Shown piece by piece: positions 1-8,836 of a stretch of DNA of 54,104 nt (positions within the stretch are counted from its first letter, which is position 1; each line of letters starts with the position of its first letter). The notes below the pieces were generated by a model, which ran no database searches, was not told the origin of the DNA, and worked only from the letters and a program-made list of their open reading frames with translations. Made by a program: the position numbers and the translations under genes. This stretch comes from Campylobacter troglodytis (lineage in GTDB: Bacteria; Campylobacterota; Campylobacteria; Campylobacterales; Campylobacteraceae), in NCBI RefSeq assembly GCF_006864425.1, contig NZ_QHLI01000013.1, forward strand, positions 1-54,104, read 5' to 3'.

Positions 1-230
1 TAAAACACTCAAAAAATGAGTTTAGCTTAGCTAAGAATCACATAAATGCAATTGTGAACTTTTGGGGTTATGCTAAACATAGCTTAGCTAAATTTAAAGG
101 AATCAAAAAAGAAAATTTTATGCTTCATTTAAAGGAAACTGAATTTAGATATAATGCTAAAATACAACAACAAGATTTGTATAAAATTTTACTCAAAATG
201 ATAAGAGAAAATCCGCTTAAGTTAAATTGA
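1..230 (+). pseudogene. IS1595-family transposase, 3' remnant
   Basis: The frame ending in TGA at 228-230 encodes the C-terminal part of a DDE transposase: HINAIVNFWGYAK, then LHLKETEFRYNAK and LLKMIRENPLKLN. This matches the HINGIENF.GFAK and HLKETEFRYN segments of the other copies in this window. The 5' part lies outside the window or is lost, and the first 50 bases already carry a stop. It keeps the Trp of the NFWG motif that the copy at 15936-16701 has lost. It is a dead fragment; IS1595 membership is inferred from these motifs and from the 8-bp target duplication of the better preserved copy. Confidence 0.75.
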
Positions 231-270
231 GCCTTTATTATTTCAAATTTAAAGCAAAAAGGCTTAAAGC

Positions 271-1479
271 TCATTTAAAATTAAGCCCCTTCTCATAATC
301 CTTTCTTAGCCTTTTTAACTCAAAAAAGAACTTAATTAAATCCCCCCTATGCCAATTCTTAAAGGCTTTGATTAGCCCCTCGCCAAGTTTATAAGGCATA
401 CTTTCTTTTTCCTTACAAGCTGCATAATCATCATAATCTTTTAGCAAAGGTAGTCTAAGATAGGGCTTTTTTAAGCACTCTTTTTTATAAAGCCTTTGTT
501 CTAGCCTGTGTCTTAAAAAGATAAGGCTTAAAGAAAGGGGGCAAGTTAAGATACCAAGTCTTGTTTTTGCCGCTCTTATCATAGCAAGGCCAAGCTTATA
601 AGCAAGATGAAAGCGAAATCTTTGCACCACATAGGTAGTTTTAGCCACAAAGCCTCCTGTATAAGCACTGCCTCCAAATGAAAGCCATTTTTTATAGCAC
701 TCATTCCACTGAGGAAAGAGGGTATTTGCAAGCTTATTATTCCAAAAGCGGTTATTTCTTCCATAGGCGTGAATGATGGAAGCTGATCTATTTTGTCTAT
801 AAAAAAGCTCGCCTGCATATTTACTTCTTTTTAAAATTTTAACCCTAAGTTTTTGGCTGTATATGAGCAAAGAAAGGGCTATTTGATCGTTTATGAAATT
901 ATACTTAGCCGAGCTTTCATAAATAAATTCATAACAAGCCTTTGGATCTTTAATCAAGCTTGAAAAGCAAACAATACCGCTTCTAAAAGCTTTTTCAGTA
1001 GCAAATTCACAGCTTAAATGAGGACATAAAAAGCTCAACGAACTCTTGCCCCTATCCACGCAAAGATCAAACTCATAAGTAAAAAGCTCCTTAATACTCT
1101 TTAAAAGCAAAATATCAAAATCAAGATAGAGGATTTTTTCACACTCATCAAGCAAATTTAGCCCCTCAAACAAAGCATAGCTCATATGTGTGTAGCGATT
1201 TAAAAAAGAAAGATTTTGAAAAAAAAGCTCATCTTTTGATTTCACAAAAACACTAAGCTTATTTAAAAAATCTTCTTGGGTAAAGCTTATGAATTTTATC
1301 TCAGTTGCTATCTTTTTCATAGCCTTTTTATCATCATCATCAAAGCCCTCATTAACTATATAAAACACATCCACAAAGCCACCCATCTTGTCTATGATAT
1401 TTACAAGTTGGCTACCTATGGCAAAGGCACTGTCCTTTGTAGCGGCAAGCAAAATGCCTCTTTTATACCTTTTCATCAT
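271..1479 (-). CDS. Family 8 glycosyltransferase
   Basis: A 402-residue protein that resembles GT8 (LgtC/GspA-like) retaining glycosyltransferases, which transfer a sugar from a nucleotide donor to LPS or capsule acceptors in the cytoplasm. The DxD metal-binding motif is D120-F-D122 within KILYLDFDILLL, and HAYG at 237-240 fits the second conserved His region. The C-terminal 50 residues (from about MPYKLGEGLIKAF) form a basic tail of a kind I associate with Campylobacter surface-sugar transferases. The start is a tandem ATGATG preceded by GGAA. It stands alone between IS remnants, so it may be a mobile cargo gene. Acceptor and sugar cannot be told. Confidence 0.75.
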   Translation of the reverse strand: MMKRYKRGILLAATKDSAFAIGSQLVNIIDKMGGFVDVFYIVNEGFDDDDKKAMKKIATEIKFISFTQEDFLNKLSVFVKSKDELFFQNLSFLNRYTHMSYALFEGLNLLDECEKILYLDFDILLLKSIKELFTYEFDLCVDRGKSSLSFLCPHLSCEFATEKAFRSGIVCFSSLIKDPKACYEFIYESSAKYNFINDQIALSLLIYSQKLRVKILKRSKYAGELFYRQNRSASIIHAYGRNNRFWNNKLANTLFPQWNECYKKWLSFGGSAYTGGFVAKTTYVVQRFRFHLAYKLGLAMIRAAKTRLGILTCPLSLSLIFLRHRLEQRLYKKECLKKPYLRLPLLKDYDDYAACKEKESMPYKLGEGLIKAFKNWHRGDLIKFFFELKRLRKDYEKGLNFK

Positions 1480-1803
1480 TTTTCCAAAAGTTTTTAAGCA
1501 TTATAATGCTTTTTTGTGAATTTTTTAGCCTTGAAAAGAGGTGGTGTTACGACTAAGATAAATTTTTTCATAATTTAAGCTTGACAATAAAACTAACCCC
1601 CCTAGCAAAAGCTAAATTTTACTTGGCATTTTGTGCCAAATTTAATCTTAAATTTAGTTAAATTCAAAAGCCTTAATGGATGAAAAAAAAGCATACTTTA
1701 AGAAGTGAATTCTTAAAATAAATGATAAGCCCTTATTTAAAAAAGCTTTTAAAAAATTCAAAGAATTTAAAATGCTTGAATTTTAAGCTTGAAAATAATT
1801 TAA

Positions 1804-1957
1804 GGCTCTTTTTTAAAAAAGCATTGATCTTAGACAAAATACCATATTTGTCATTATAAGCCTATGCTAAGAATTTACGAAATTATGGAGAAATACCTTA
1901 AATTTAGGACTTCTTCGCCCACAAACTCACACATCAATGCTTTTTTGAAAAATAGCC
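1804..1957. mobile_element. MITE copy 1 with 8-bp target duplication
   Basis: This 154-bp non-coding element has about 25-bp terminal inverted repeats, 23 of 25 matching. The left end begins GGCTCTTTTT and runs to GCATTGAT; the right end is its complement and finishes in AGCC. It is flanked on both sides by the 8-bp duplication TAATTTAA (1796-1803 and 1958-1965). Two more copies lie at 7607-7778 and 47252-47420. It has no reading frame, so it must move in trans. The 8-bp duplication and GGC-starting ends fit an IS1595-type transposase. Confidence 0.85.
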
Positions 1958-2300
1958 TAATTTAATAAAAGCTCTTCTTTATAAACCTAGCCTTCAAAAG
2001 ACCTTTAATAAACTGTTACTTGAATTTAAGCTAAAAATGTGAAATATTTTTTAAAAAAGTGTTGATTTAACAAGTGCGGTGGCTTTAATTAGAGATTTTA
2101 CACAAGAAAATATATTGCTAGTTTAAATAAAATGCAAAAATTCAAGCTCTTAAAAGCATTAAAAACTCCTAGCTTTTCACTTAAAATTCATACCAAGTGA
2201 TTTGTGATATAAGAACCCTACTCTACCTTGCATCTTGCGTAGTGTTAAATTTGCAATTTCAAAACATTTTATCCAACTACCATCTTATAAAAAAATTTAA

Positions 2301-2818
2301 GGCTTAATATACTTGGCTCAATTAAACTTAATAGGATTTTCTCTTATCGACTTTAATAAATTCTGATGAGAATTTTATCCTAACTTTTTAGTGTTATATC
2401 TAAATTCTATTTCTTTTAAATGAAACACAAAATTTTCTTTTGAAGCCTTAAATTTGGCTAAACGAAACTTCGCAAACTTCTACTACGCAGTTAAGAGCCT
2501 AGAGTTGTAAAAAATAACTTTCATCAACTTAAATCTCAACGCTTATTTTAGAAAGCCTCTCGCATTCTTTGGCTATCAAAATGCGAATTTCACGCAAAAT
2601 TGCATTCACACAAGCACGAGTTATTTTACAAATTTCAGCGATTTTTCACCTCTAAATCAAAGCTTCTTGCAAAGCTACAAACCTCAAGGAGAAGCAAAAA
2701 AATACTTCGTAATTTCTTAAATTTCTTTTGAGACAATTGAGTAATATATCATATACTTATTTTATTTTGTTCTTTATGCTTTAAAATGATCTTGTATAAA
2801 ATTAAAGCATCTTGAGCC
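2301..2818 (-). pseudogene. Decayed IS1595-family element (relic B)
   Basis: Read on the minus strand, this matches the transposase from its N-terminal helix-turn-helix region (AEIC.ITRACVNAI) through EVDESYF to the C-terminal LHLKE.EFRYN segment, with many frameshifts and an internal deletion. Its ends are GGCTCAAGATGCTTTAATTT (complement of 2799-2818) and GGCTTAATATACTTGGCTC (from 2301). The flanking octamers AAATTTAA and AAATTCAA agree at 7 of 8 positions, a decayed target duplication. Two short hairpin modules sit inside at 2478-2510 and 2664-2697. Confidence 0.75.
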
Positions 2819-2877
2819 AAATTCAATTTCTCTAAGAAACTTTATTTTTTGAAAAAAGCTAGACTTTGAGATACTTT

Positions 2878-2918
2878 GTTGCACTTAGCATAACAAAAAA
2901 TACCTCACTTAGTGCAAC
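2878..2918. repeat. Inverted repeat, possible hairpin
   Basis: GTTGCACT at 2878-2885 is repeated as AGTGCAAC at 2911-2918 with a 25-nt loop. There is no U-run directly after it on either strand, so it does not look like a standard terminator. Its role is unknown. Confidence 0.5.
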
Positions 2919-3096
2919 AGAAATTTCAAGGATTTTGTGAATTTTATCCTATCATTTTAAGCCTTGTTACAATAAGAGAATAAAAAGCTTTTTTGTCATA
3001 CTAGCAAGGCTTAATGTGAACATTAATGTGAAAAAGGATTGTAAGGCTTACATCTATAAAGACAAAGAACAATACTTTTTTAAAAAGAGCTTAATC

Positions 3097-4281
3097 CTAC
3101 AAAAACTCATTCAAGCTCTTAATGAGCCTTTCTTGCATCTCATCAATGTGTTCTTGCCTTATGATAAGAGGGGGCAAGAAACGAAGCTCATTTTCCCCAC
3201 AACTAAGTAGCAAAAGCCCTCTTTTTTGAGCCTCCTTTATCACCTCAGCTACCTTGACACTCTTATGAAATCTTAGCCCTTGCATAAGGCCCAAGCCACT
3301 TCGTTTTTTGATGAATTTAAACTCTTTTTTTATGCTATTTAAGGCTTTTTCAAGGGTAGGGGTTAAATTTGTTACATTTTGCAAGATATTTTGCTTTTCG
3401 TAAATCTCAAACACCGCATTTATAGCCGCACAAGCAAAAGGATTTCCCCCATAGGTGCTGCCGTGATCTCCTAAATCAAGAGATTTGCTAGCCACCCTTT
3501 CACTCACAGCAAAAGCCCCCACGCTCGCCCCGCAGCCCAAAGCCTTTGCGCTTAGCACAATGTCGGGCAAAACCCCAAAATGCTCATAGGCAAAAAATTT
3601 CCCACTTCGCCCCATACCGCATTGAATTTCATCAGCCACAAGCAAAATATCTCTTTCATCACAAAGCCTACGCAAACTCGTATAAAACTTATGAGTAGCA
3701 GGGCTTATACCCCCCTCCCCTTGCACCGTTTCAACAAAAATAGCACAAGTTTTATCCCTCACAAGCTTTTGAACGCTTTTAAAATCATTGAATTTAGCAT
3801 ACTGCACCCCACAAATTAAAGGCTTAAAGGGCTTTTGATACTTCGCATTTGATGTTAAACTTAAAGCACCAAGGCTTCGTCCGTGAAAGGAATTTTTCAT
3901 AGCGATAAAATGCGCTCCCTTAATGCCCTTGTTAAAGGCATATTTTCTAGCTACCTTCATAGCACCCTCGCAAGCCTCTGTGCCCGAATTTGTGAAAAAA
4001 ACGCGGCTAAGCCCACAAGCCTTGGCTAAATTTGCCGAAGCCTTTGCGATTTGCTCGTTGTAAAAAAGATTACTTGTATGAATGATTTTATCAATTTGAG
4101 TTTTTAAAGCGGCGTTATAATCAGCATTTGCATAGCCCAAAGCACAAACCCCTATCCCACTTGCAAAGTCAAGGTATTTTTTACCTTGCACATCAAATAA
4201 ATATACCCCCTCTCCCCTTTCAAGCGTTATGTCAAATTTCTTGTAGGTTTGCACTAGGTGGCTTTGGTCTTTAAAATCCAT
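3097..4281 (-). CDS. argD: Acetylornithine aminotransferase
   Basis: This 394-residue PLP-dependent class III aminotransferase converts N-acetylglutamate 5-semialdehyde to N-acetylornithine in arginine synthesis, and in many bacteria also serves the succinyl-diaminopimelate step. Visible hallmarks are NSGTEACEGA (98-107), the PLP-contacting VADEIQCG with D217, and the Schiff-base lysine K246 in LSAKALGCG. Length is normal for ArgD. It lies eight bases after prfA on the same strand and may be co-transcribed. Related omega-aminotransferases such as GabT share the fold, but the length and motifs fit ArgD best. Confidence 0.9.
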   Translation of the reverse strand: MDFKDQSHLVQTYKKFDITLERGEGVYLFDVQGKKYLDFASGIGVCALGYANADYNAALKTQIDKIIHTSNLFYNEQIAKASANLAKACGLSRVFFTNSGTEACEGAMKVARKYAFNKGIKGAHFIAMKNSFHGRSLGALSLTSNAKYQKPFKPLICGVQYAKFNDFKSVQKLVRDKTCAIFVETVQGEGGISPATHKFYTSLRRLCDERDILLVADEIQCGMGRSGKFFAYEHFGVLPDIVLSAKALGCGASVGAFAVSERVASKSLDLGDHGSTYGGNPFACAAINAVFEIYEKQNILQNVTNLTPTLEKALNSIKKEFKFIKKRSGLGLMQGLRFHKSVKVAEVIKEAQKRGLLLLSCGENELRFLPPLIIRQEHIDEMQERLIKSLNEFL

Positions 4282-4289
4282 TTTATCCT

Positions 4290-5357
4290 CTAAATTTCAT
4301 TTTCTTGCAAGGCAAGGGCTTGATAGTGAGCAATTAGTGGCTCAATTAACTCGTCAAAGCCCCCATTTTCCATTATTGTGTCAAGTCGGTAAAGGGTTAA
4401 ATTGATGCGGTGTTCGCTTATGCGGTTTTGTGGAAAATTATAGGTGCGAATTCGCTCGCTTCTATCTCCGCTTCCAACTTGGCTTTTACGGCTTGCACTT
4501 TGCTTTGCCTCAATTTCTTTTTGTTTAAGCTCGTAAAGACGGGCTTTTAGCACCTTCATCGCAGCTTCTTTGTTCTTGTGCTGGGACTTGCCGTCTTGAT
4601 TTACTACTATTATGCCCGTTGGCTTATGCACTATGCGAACGGCTGAATCAGTGGTATTTACGCTTTGTCCTCCGTGTCCGCTAGCCCTCATCACCTGTAT
4701 GTCTAAGTCGTTTTCATTTAGCTCAATCTCCACATCATCAAGCTCTGGCATTATGGCAACTGTAATGGCTGAGGTATGCACCCGCCCTTGGCTCTCCGTA
4801 GCTGGCACCCTTTGCACCCTGTGTGTGCCTCCCTCAAATTTAAGCCTAGAGTAAGCGCCTTCGCCCTTTACAAGCAAGATAATTTCCTTAAAGCCCCCAG
4901 CACTGCCCTCGCTTGAGCTAACAAATTCAAGCTTGTAGCCCCTATTTTCAGCATATCTTGCATAGGCTTTTACCAAATCCCCCACAAACAAAGCCGCCTC
5001 ATCCCCGCCTGTGCCTGCACGAATTTCTAAAAAGACATTTCTTTCATCGTTTGCATCCTTTGGCAAAAGCAAAATTTTTAGCTCGTTTTCAAGCTGAATT
5101 TGAGCGTTTTCAAGGGCTTTTAACTCCTCTTTGGCAAGCTCGCCAAGCTCGACATCAAAGAGCAAGGCTTTGTTCTCATCTATGCTTTGTAGGGTTTTTA
5201 GATAGTCTTTTGCCTTTGAAACTATGTTTTCAAGGGACTTTTGCTCTTTGGAAAGTGCTGTCATTTTGTCTATATCGGCTATGACAGCCTTGTCGCTTAA
5301 AAGCGTGCCTAGCTCCTCGTAACGCTCTAAAAAGGCTTTGAGCTTGTCTTTAAGCAT
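4290..5357 (-). CDS. prfA: Peptide chain release factor 1
   Basis: This 355-residue class I release factor recognises UAA and UAG and triggers hydrolysis of the peptidyl-tRNA ester on the ribosome. The catalytic GGQ is at 229-231 in SGHGGQSVN, and the stop-codon recognition segment has the RF1-type PAT tripeptide at 185-187. The start ATG overlaps the rpsT stop by one base (TAATG), so the two are translationally coupled. The rpsT-prfA order matches C. jejuni. Confidence 0.95.
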   Translation of the reverse strand: MLKDKLKAFLERYEELGTLLSDKAVIADIDKMTALSKEQKSLENIVSKAKDYLKTLQSIDENKALLFDVELGELAKEELKALENAQIQLENELKILLLPKDANDERNVFLEIRAGTGGDEAALFVGDLVKAYARYAENRGYKLEFVSSSEGSAGGFKEIILLVKGEGAYSRLKFEGGTHRVQRVPATESQGRVHTSAITVAIMPELDDVEIELNENDLDIQVMRASGHGGQSVNTTDSAVRIVHKPTGIIVVNQDGKSQHKNKEAAMKVLKARLYELKQKEIEAKQSASRKSQVGSGDRSERIRTYNFPQNRISEHRINLTLYRLDTIMENGGFDELIEPLIAHYQALALQENEI

Positions 5358-5620
5358 TAAGCGATTTTATTTACCAAAAGAGCAAGCCTAGACACCCTAC
5401 GAGCAGCGGTTTGCTTCTTTAAAAAGCCCCTACTTACCATAGCGTGTATGCTTTTGTTTGCTAGCTTTAAGGCATCATCTGCCTTTGTTTTGTCCTTATT
5501 TTCCGCAGCTTCACGCACAGCCTTTGTGATGTTTTTAAGCCTTGTGCGGTAAAAGCGGTTTCGCTCTGTCTTTTTAACCGTCTGTCTTGCCCTTTTTTCG
5601 GCACTCTTGTGATTTGCCAT
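5357..5620 (-). CDS. rpsT: 30S ribosomal protein S20
   Basis: The product is 87 residues starting [14 protein letters not shown], the characteristic S20 N-terminus, rich in Lys and Arg and predicted helical; it binds 16S rRNA early in 30S assembly. The frame is open 12 codons further up, but the ATG at 5620 is chosen because it begins the conserved sequence and is preceded by AAAGGAC at good spacing. The stop overlaps the prfA start. Confidence 0.95.
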   Translation of the reverse strand: MANHKSAEKRARQTVKKTERNRFYRTRLKNITKAVREAAENKDKTKADDALKLANKSIHAMVSRGFLKKQTAARRVSRLALLVNKIA

Positions 5621-5805
5621 CTTTGTCCTTTCGTGTTGAGTTTGGCTTAAATTCAAGCTTTCATTAAGATTAAGCCTTGAATTTTAAATCAAAACGCATA
5701 TTATAGCAAAGATTTTTTAAAGTTTTGTTAAGTTTTTGAATTTTTTTGAAAATTTGTTTAACTTTTTTTGCTAGAATGCCCTTTTTTAAAATTTTACAAG
5801 GAAAA

Positions 5806-5883
5806 ATGATGAAAGAAATCAAACAAACCGCCCACATAAACGGGGGGGGGGGGGGGCGACACCTAAGCCTCATAGCCTTATGA
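5806..5883 (+). other. Out-of-phase leader frame of the DUF2972-like gene
   Basis: A tandem ATGATG at 5806 follows a good AAGGA ribosome site, whereas the ATG at 5880 has none. The leader reads MMKEIKQTAHIN, then Gly codons through the G15 tract, and ends at TGA 5881-5883, overlapping the ATG at 5880 as ATGA. With 13 or 16 Gs the leader would instead run through GATPKPHSL into the downstream protein with no stop. The ATGA overlap could allow some reinitiation in the present phase. Confidence 0.75.
5842..5856 (+). repeat. G15 contingency tract
   Basis: Fifteen consecutive Gs lie inside the leader frame 24-38 bases before the ATG at 5880. Homopolymeric G tracts of this size are the classic phase-variation switches of Campylobacter surface genes. 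In this copy the tract leaves the downstream gene out of frame with its ribosome site. Confidence 0.95.
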
Positions 5884-7433
5884 AAAAGCTGAAAAAATCC
5901 TACTACAAGGCTTTTTTCACACTGATTAAGGCTTACAAGAGGTATTATTTTGGTGCTTGGCTTTTTAAAATCCCCTTTTATAAGCTCACTTCAAATGCTA
6001 TTAAACTACAAAAATGGCAAGAAAAACGCAAGCAAAGGCGTGAATTTTTGCAAGAGTCTTTGAAAAAATTCAAAGACTCAAAAGTGCTTTGCAAAGAATT
6101 TGACAAACAAAGAGAGCTTTGGCTGAATTCAAAGGAATTTAAAGAAAAATACCTTGATACAAAGCACCCTTATTCGCCACCACTAAACTCTGACACGCTA
6201 AACGACAAAAACTCGCCTTTAAATTATAGTAATATCTCTGCTGAAATGGCGTGGGAGTTGAATTTGCCTTTGCCACCAAATTATAAATTTATTCATATTC
6301 CACATTTTGGCGCTGCATATGGTGCTATGCAGGTATTTTATAAACATTGTGGAGTTATAGTTCATAGGCGTTGGGAGCAAAGTGATGCTAAAAATTCTTA
6401 TATCCAACTTTTTAATAGCCTTAAAAATGCAAATAAAAATTTATGCAATATGATTTATTTAGATGGCTTTAACTTAACTGTGCCAAACAATGCTAAATTT
6501 TACTCGCTTATAGATGCCACTGTGCCTGTGGTGTCGGTTCTTAGAGATCCTATATCAAGGTTTAAGCCCCTTGTAAATCACCTTCGTGGTGGTTCTATTA
6601 GACATTTTAATCTCACTTTTGATTATGAAAATGTATTGAGGGTTTATTATTATCAAAAAGGCAATCTTAGAGAAAGCTCACCCATAGTTGAAAATTTAGA
6701 AACAAGTGATTGCGGTTGGCACTCAGGCATACTCTTTTCTCTATCATCTCGCATAAAGGCTTTGAAAAATCACAGCGAGTTGCTTTTCTTAGATATGCAA
6801 GAAATTATGCCAGCAAAAGCCTTTGAAACTATGACAAAGCTAGCCTTAAAACTTGGCTTTACTCCACCAAAGACACAAGATAGGGCTAAATTTGAGGGCA
6901 AGATAAATGGGGGTGATTATTTGGGTATGCAAAAATTACTTTTTTTGCATAGCGATGACATAGACAAATGCTTTGAGCTAGGCGATAGTAGGCAAGATGA
7001 GGCTTCGCTTAAAAAGGCAGATAGCATAAAGGCTTGGCTTGGAAATTTACAAAACGCACCAATGGGCTGGATAAATGCTAATGAAATCTTTTTTGATGAG
7101 GATGTGGGGTTAAAAGATTTTGGTGTGTATTTTGCAAATAAAGATGAAATAACAAGGCTTAAAGATAATTCAAGGCTTTATTTAACGAGTAAAAAATATC
7201 TAAAAGGCTATGTGAAGGCACTTAAAGAAGCCATTGTCAAAGAAAATGCCAAAAGAATTGATGAAAAAGAAATTTTAAACTATCTTGCAAAACATAAGGA
7301 AACAAGGGCTTTTTACAAAAAAAATTTGGATTTTGAACTTGTGGATATAAAAGCAAAACGCCCCGATATAGTCGCTTCGTGGCATTACTACAATGAATTT
7401 GAAAAAATGTGCCAAGGACTTGACAAGGACTAA
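5880..7433 (+). CDS. DUF2972-like surface-polysaccharide protein, phase OFF
   Basis: This 517-residue cytoplasmic protein resembles the Campylobacter/Helicobacter DUF2972 family. Its N-terminal ~110 residues are basic and probably helical. The core contains KFIHIPHFGAAYGAM and VVSVLRDPISRFKPLVNH; the second resembles the nucleotide-phosphate contact VLRDPxxR of sulfotransferase-like folds, so a transfer role is possible but unproven. True initiation is probably the upstream leader at 5806, which the G15 tract puts out of frame. Translation from the ATG at 5880 would need coupling through the ATGA overlap. It lies beside capsule-type genes on the same strand. Confidence 0.7.
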   Translation: MKKLKKSYYKAFFTLIKAYKRYYFGAWLFKIPFYKLTSNAIKLQKWQEKRKQRREFLQESLKKFKDSKVLCKEFDKQRELWLNSKEFKEKYLDTKHPYSPPLNSDTLNDKNSPLNYSNISAEMAWELNLPLPPNYKFIHIPHFGAAYGAMQVFYKHCGVIVHRRWEQSDAKNSYIQLFNSLKNANKNLCNMIYLDGFNLTVPNNAKFYSLIDATVPVVSVLRDPISRFKPLVNHLRGGSIRHFNLTFDYENVLRVYYYQKGNLRESSPIVENLETSDCGWHSGILFSLSSRIKALKNHSELLFLDMQEIMPAKAFETMTKLALKLGFTPPKTQDRAKFEGKINGGDYLGMQKLLFLHSDDIDKCFELGDSRQDEASLKKADSIKAWLGNLQNAPMGWINANEIFFDEDVGLKDFGVYFANKDEITRLKDNSRLYLTSKKYLKGYVKALKEAIVKENAKRIDEKEILNYLAKHKETRAFYKKNLDFELVDIKAKRPDIVASWHYYNEFEKMCQGLDKD

Positions 7434-7606
7434 AATGCAAAAAGATTTAAATTCAAGCTTTAAATTTTAAAAGCTAACATTATAGCAAAGAAAATTAAAG
7501 TTTTGTTTGCTTTTTGCTTAAAAGCTAAAACTTCCTTGAATTCAAGGCCTTGTTTGCAAAGCATTTTTTTAAATATTTTAAAATAAAAACTTTGTATCAA
7601 ATTTTA

Positions 7607-7778
7607 AGCTCTTTTTCAAAAAAATGTTGATTTTTAGAAAAACACCATTCGTCATTCTGATCGTAGCAAAATGAGGAAGAATCTACGAATTTTAGGGCAA
7701 AATGCTTTGAGTTGACAGCTTCTTCGCCTGCTGTCGCAGACTCAAAATGGCAAATTAATGTTTTTTTAAAAAAGAGCC
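7607..7778. mobile_element. MITE copy 2 with 8-bp target duplication
   Basis: A 172-bp element with ends AGCTCTTTTTC... and ...AAAAAAGAGCC, homologous to the copies at 1804 and 47252. It is flanked by a perfect duplication AAATTTTA (7599-7606 and 7779-7786). The interior carries a REP-like segment (CGTCATTCTGATCGTAGC ... AGAATCTACGAA). It sits 20 bp before the T14 run of the methyltransferase promoter, so it may also supply upstream sequence to that gene. Confidence 0.85.
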
Positions 7779-7797
7779 AAATTTTATTTGCAAACTG

Positions 7798-7811
7798 TTT
7801 TTTTTTTTTTT
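7798..7811 (+). promoter_or_regulatory. T14 run beside candidate -10 box
   Basis: Fourteen Ts end immediately before AATATGCTACTT; TATGCT is a plausible -10 about 25 bp before the ATG at 7844. Length change would alter the region just upstream of the -10 box and could tune expression. This is inferred from position only. Confidence 0.45.
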
Positions 7812-7843
7812 AATATGCTACTTAAAAGCTTTATAAAGGATAA

Positions 7844-8784
7844 ATGATGAAACAAGGAAATTTTACAGACCTAGCAAGGCACTATCACAACCGCCCAGCT
7901 TATAGCACCTTGCTTTTAGAGAAATTGCTTCTTTGCATAAATGATGGCAAAAAGCCACTTAACAAGCTAGATATAGCAGAGGTTGGTGCTGGCACGGGTA
8001 AGCTTACAGCTATTTTGGCGAGGGATTTTGGGCTGAAAATCACAGCCGTTGAGCCAAATGACGCTATGCGTGAAGAAGGCATTAAGGCAACACAAGGACT
8101 TGACATAAAATGGCTTAAAGGTAGTGGGGAGCAGACGAATTTGCAAAGCAATTCAGCTGATTGGCTCATTATGGCTTCTAGCTTTCATTGGACTGATCCC
8201 ACAAAGTCCTTGCCTGAATTTGCAAGGGTTTTAAGGGGAGGAAATTCGCAAAATACATCTACCCACCCCCACACCCCCTCCGCACAGCAGGGGGCTTTAA
8301 TTGACAAGCCACGCAACGAGAGAGAGAGAGAGAGAGAGAGACGGCTTCGCCAAAACTTGCTTCAAATTCACAAAAGCTTTCTCAAAGCCACGAGAAAAGC
8401 TCGCAAAACTCATATCTTACAATCATCTACAACCCACGAGATATAAAACAAGGCTCGGTGTTTTATGAGATTGAAGAAGAGATTAAGGGTATTGTTCCAG
8501 AGCTTAATCGAGTAAGTTCAGGCACACAAAATGTGAAAAAATGGGATGAGGTGCTAGTATCAACAGGGCATTTCACAAACTGCGTTTTTATGGAGTGTGC
8601 TTATAGCGAGATATGGAGCAAAGAAAGATATATGGGAGCTTGGCACTCTGTAAATGATATACAAGCACAAGCAGGACAAAAAAGATGGGAAGCGATTTTA
8701 GCGATGATAGAGGCAAAAATCGCCCCCTTTAAAGAGCTAGAAATTCCTTATAAGATCCGCTCTTGGACGGTTAGAAAAATTTAA
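7844..8784 (+). CDS. Phase-variable class I SAM methyltransferase, split at (GA)12
   Basis: The first frame (7844-8446) carries the SAM-binding motif IAEVGAGTGKLTA and WLIMASSFHWTDPTKSLPEFARVLRGG. The C-terminal half (from about 8413, through VFYEIEEEIKGIVPELN, to the TAA at 8782-8784) lies in another frame. The break is inside an inserted segment (8243-8412) containing (GA)12. Removing one GA unit, or adding two, joins both parts with no stop, so the window shows an OFF allele, not a dead gene. The next gene is an uninterrupted homologue in which GG is followed directly by YFSCMWNHRDL, which locates the insertion. It resembles the methyltransferases (Cj1419/Cj1420) that accompany the C. jejuni MeOPN cassette. 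RBS AAAGGA precedes the ATG. Confidence 0.8.
8243..8412 (+). repeat. In-frame palindromic insertion in methyltransferase
   Basis: This 170-nt segment separates RVLRGG from YLTIIYNPRD, which are adjacent in the paralogue. It encodes NSQNTSTHPHTPSAQQGALIDK, then an Arg/Glu run from the GA repeat, then a Ser/Gln-rich stretch. The GC-rich part (8262-8299) is related to repeats inside the glycosyltransferase insertion at 36450-37019. Confidence 0.75.
8318..8341 (+). repeat. (GA)12 contingency repeat
   Basis: Twelve GA units lie within the coding region and encode alternating Arg and Glu. With 11 (or 8, or 14) units the two halves of the methyltransferase are in one frame; with 12 they are not. 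Dinucleotide switches are rarer than G tracts in Campylobacter. Confidence 0.9.
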
Positions 8785-8836
8785 CTTATAAGGCTTTGCT
8801 CTTCTTGCTTGAGGCTTTCAGGTAAAGGGAGCAAAG

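Larger units (their letters stand above)
1480..3096. other. Gene-free stretch with MITE and IS relic
   Basis: I find no credible gene in these 1.6 kb. It holds a MITE copy (1804-1957), a decayed IS1595 copy (2301-2818) and a hairpin-forming inverted repeat (2878-2918). The remainder is AT-rich decayed sequence. A 64-codon plus-strand frame at 3016-3210 overlaps the end of argD and looks spurious. Confidence 0.6.
7434..7843. other. Intergenic region with MITE and T-tract promoter
   Basis: Between the DUF2972-like gene and the first methyltransferase there is no gene. The stretch contains MITE copy 2 (7607-7778) and a T14 run (7798-7811). Confidence 0.7.

Noticed and set aside
2878-2918. Inverted repeat as a terminator of argD
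   Set aside because: It lies about 180 bp beyond the argD stop and has no T-run in either direction next to the stem.
5670-5873. 67-codon minus-strand frame upstream of rpsT
   Set aside because: It is antisense to the G15 leader, begins in the tract and lacks any family resemblance.
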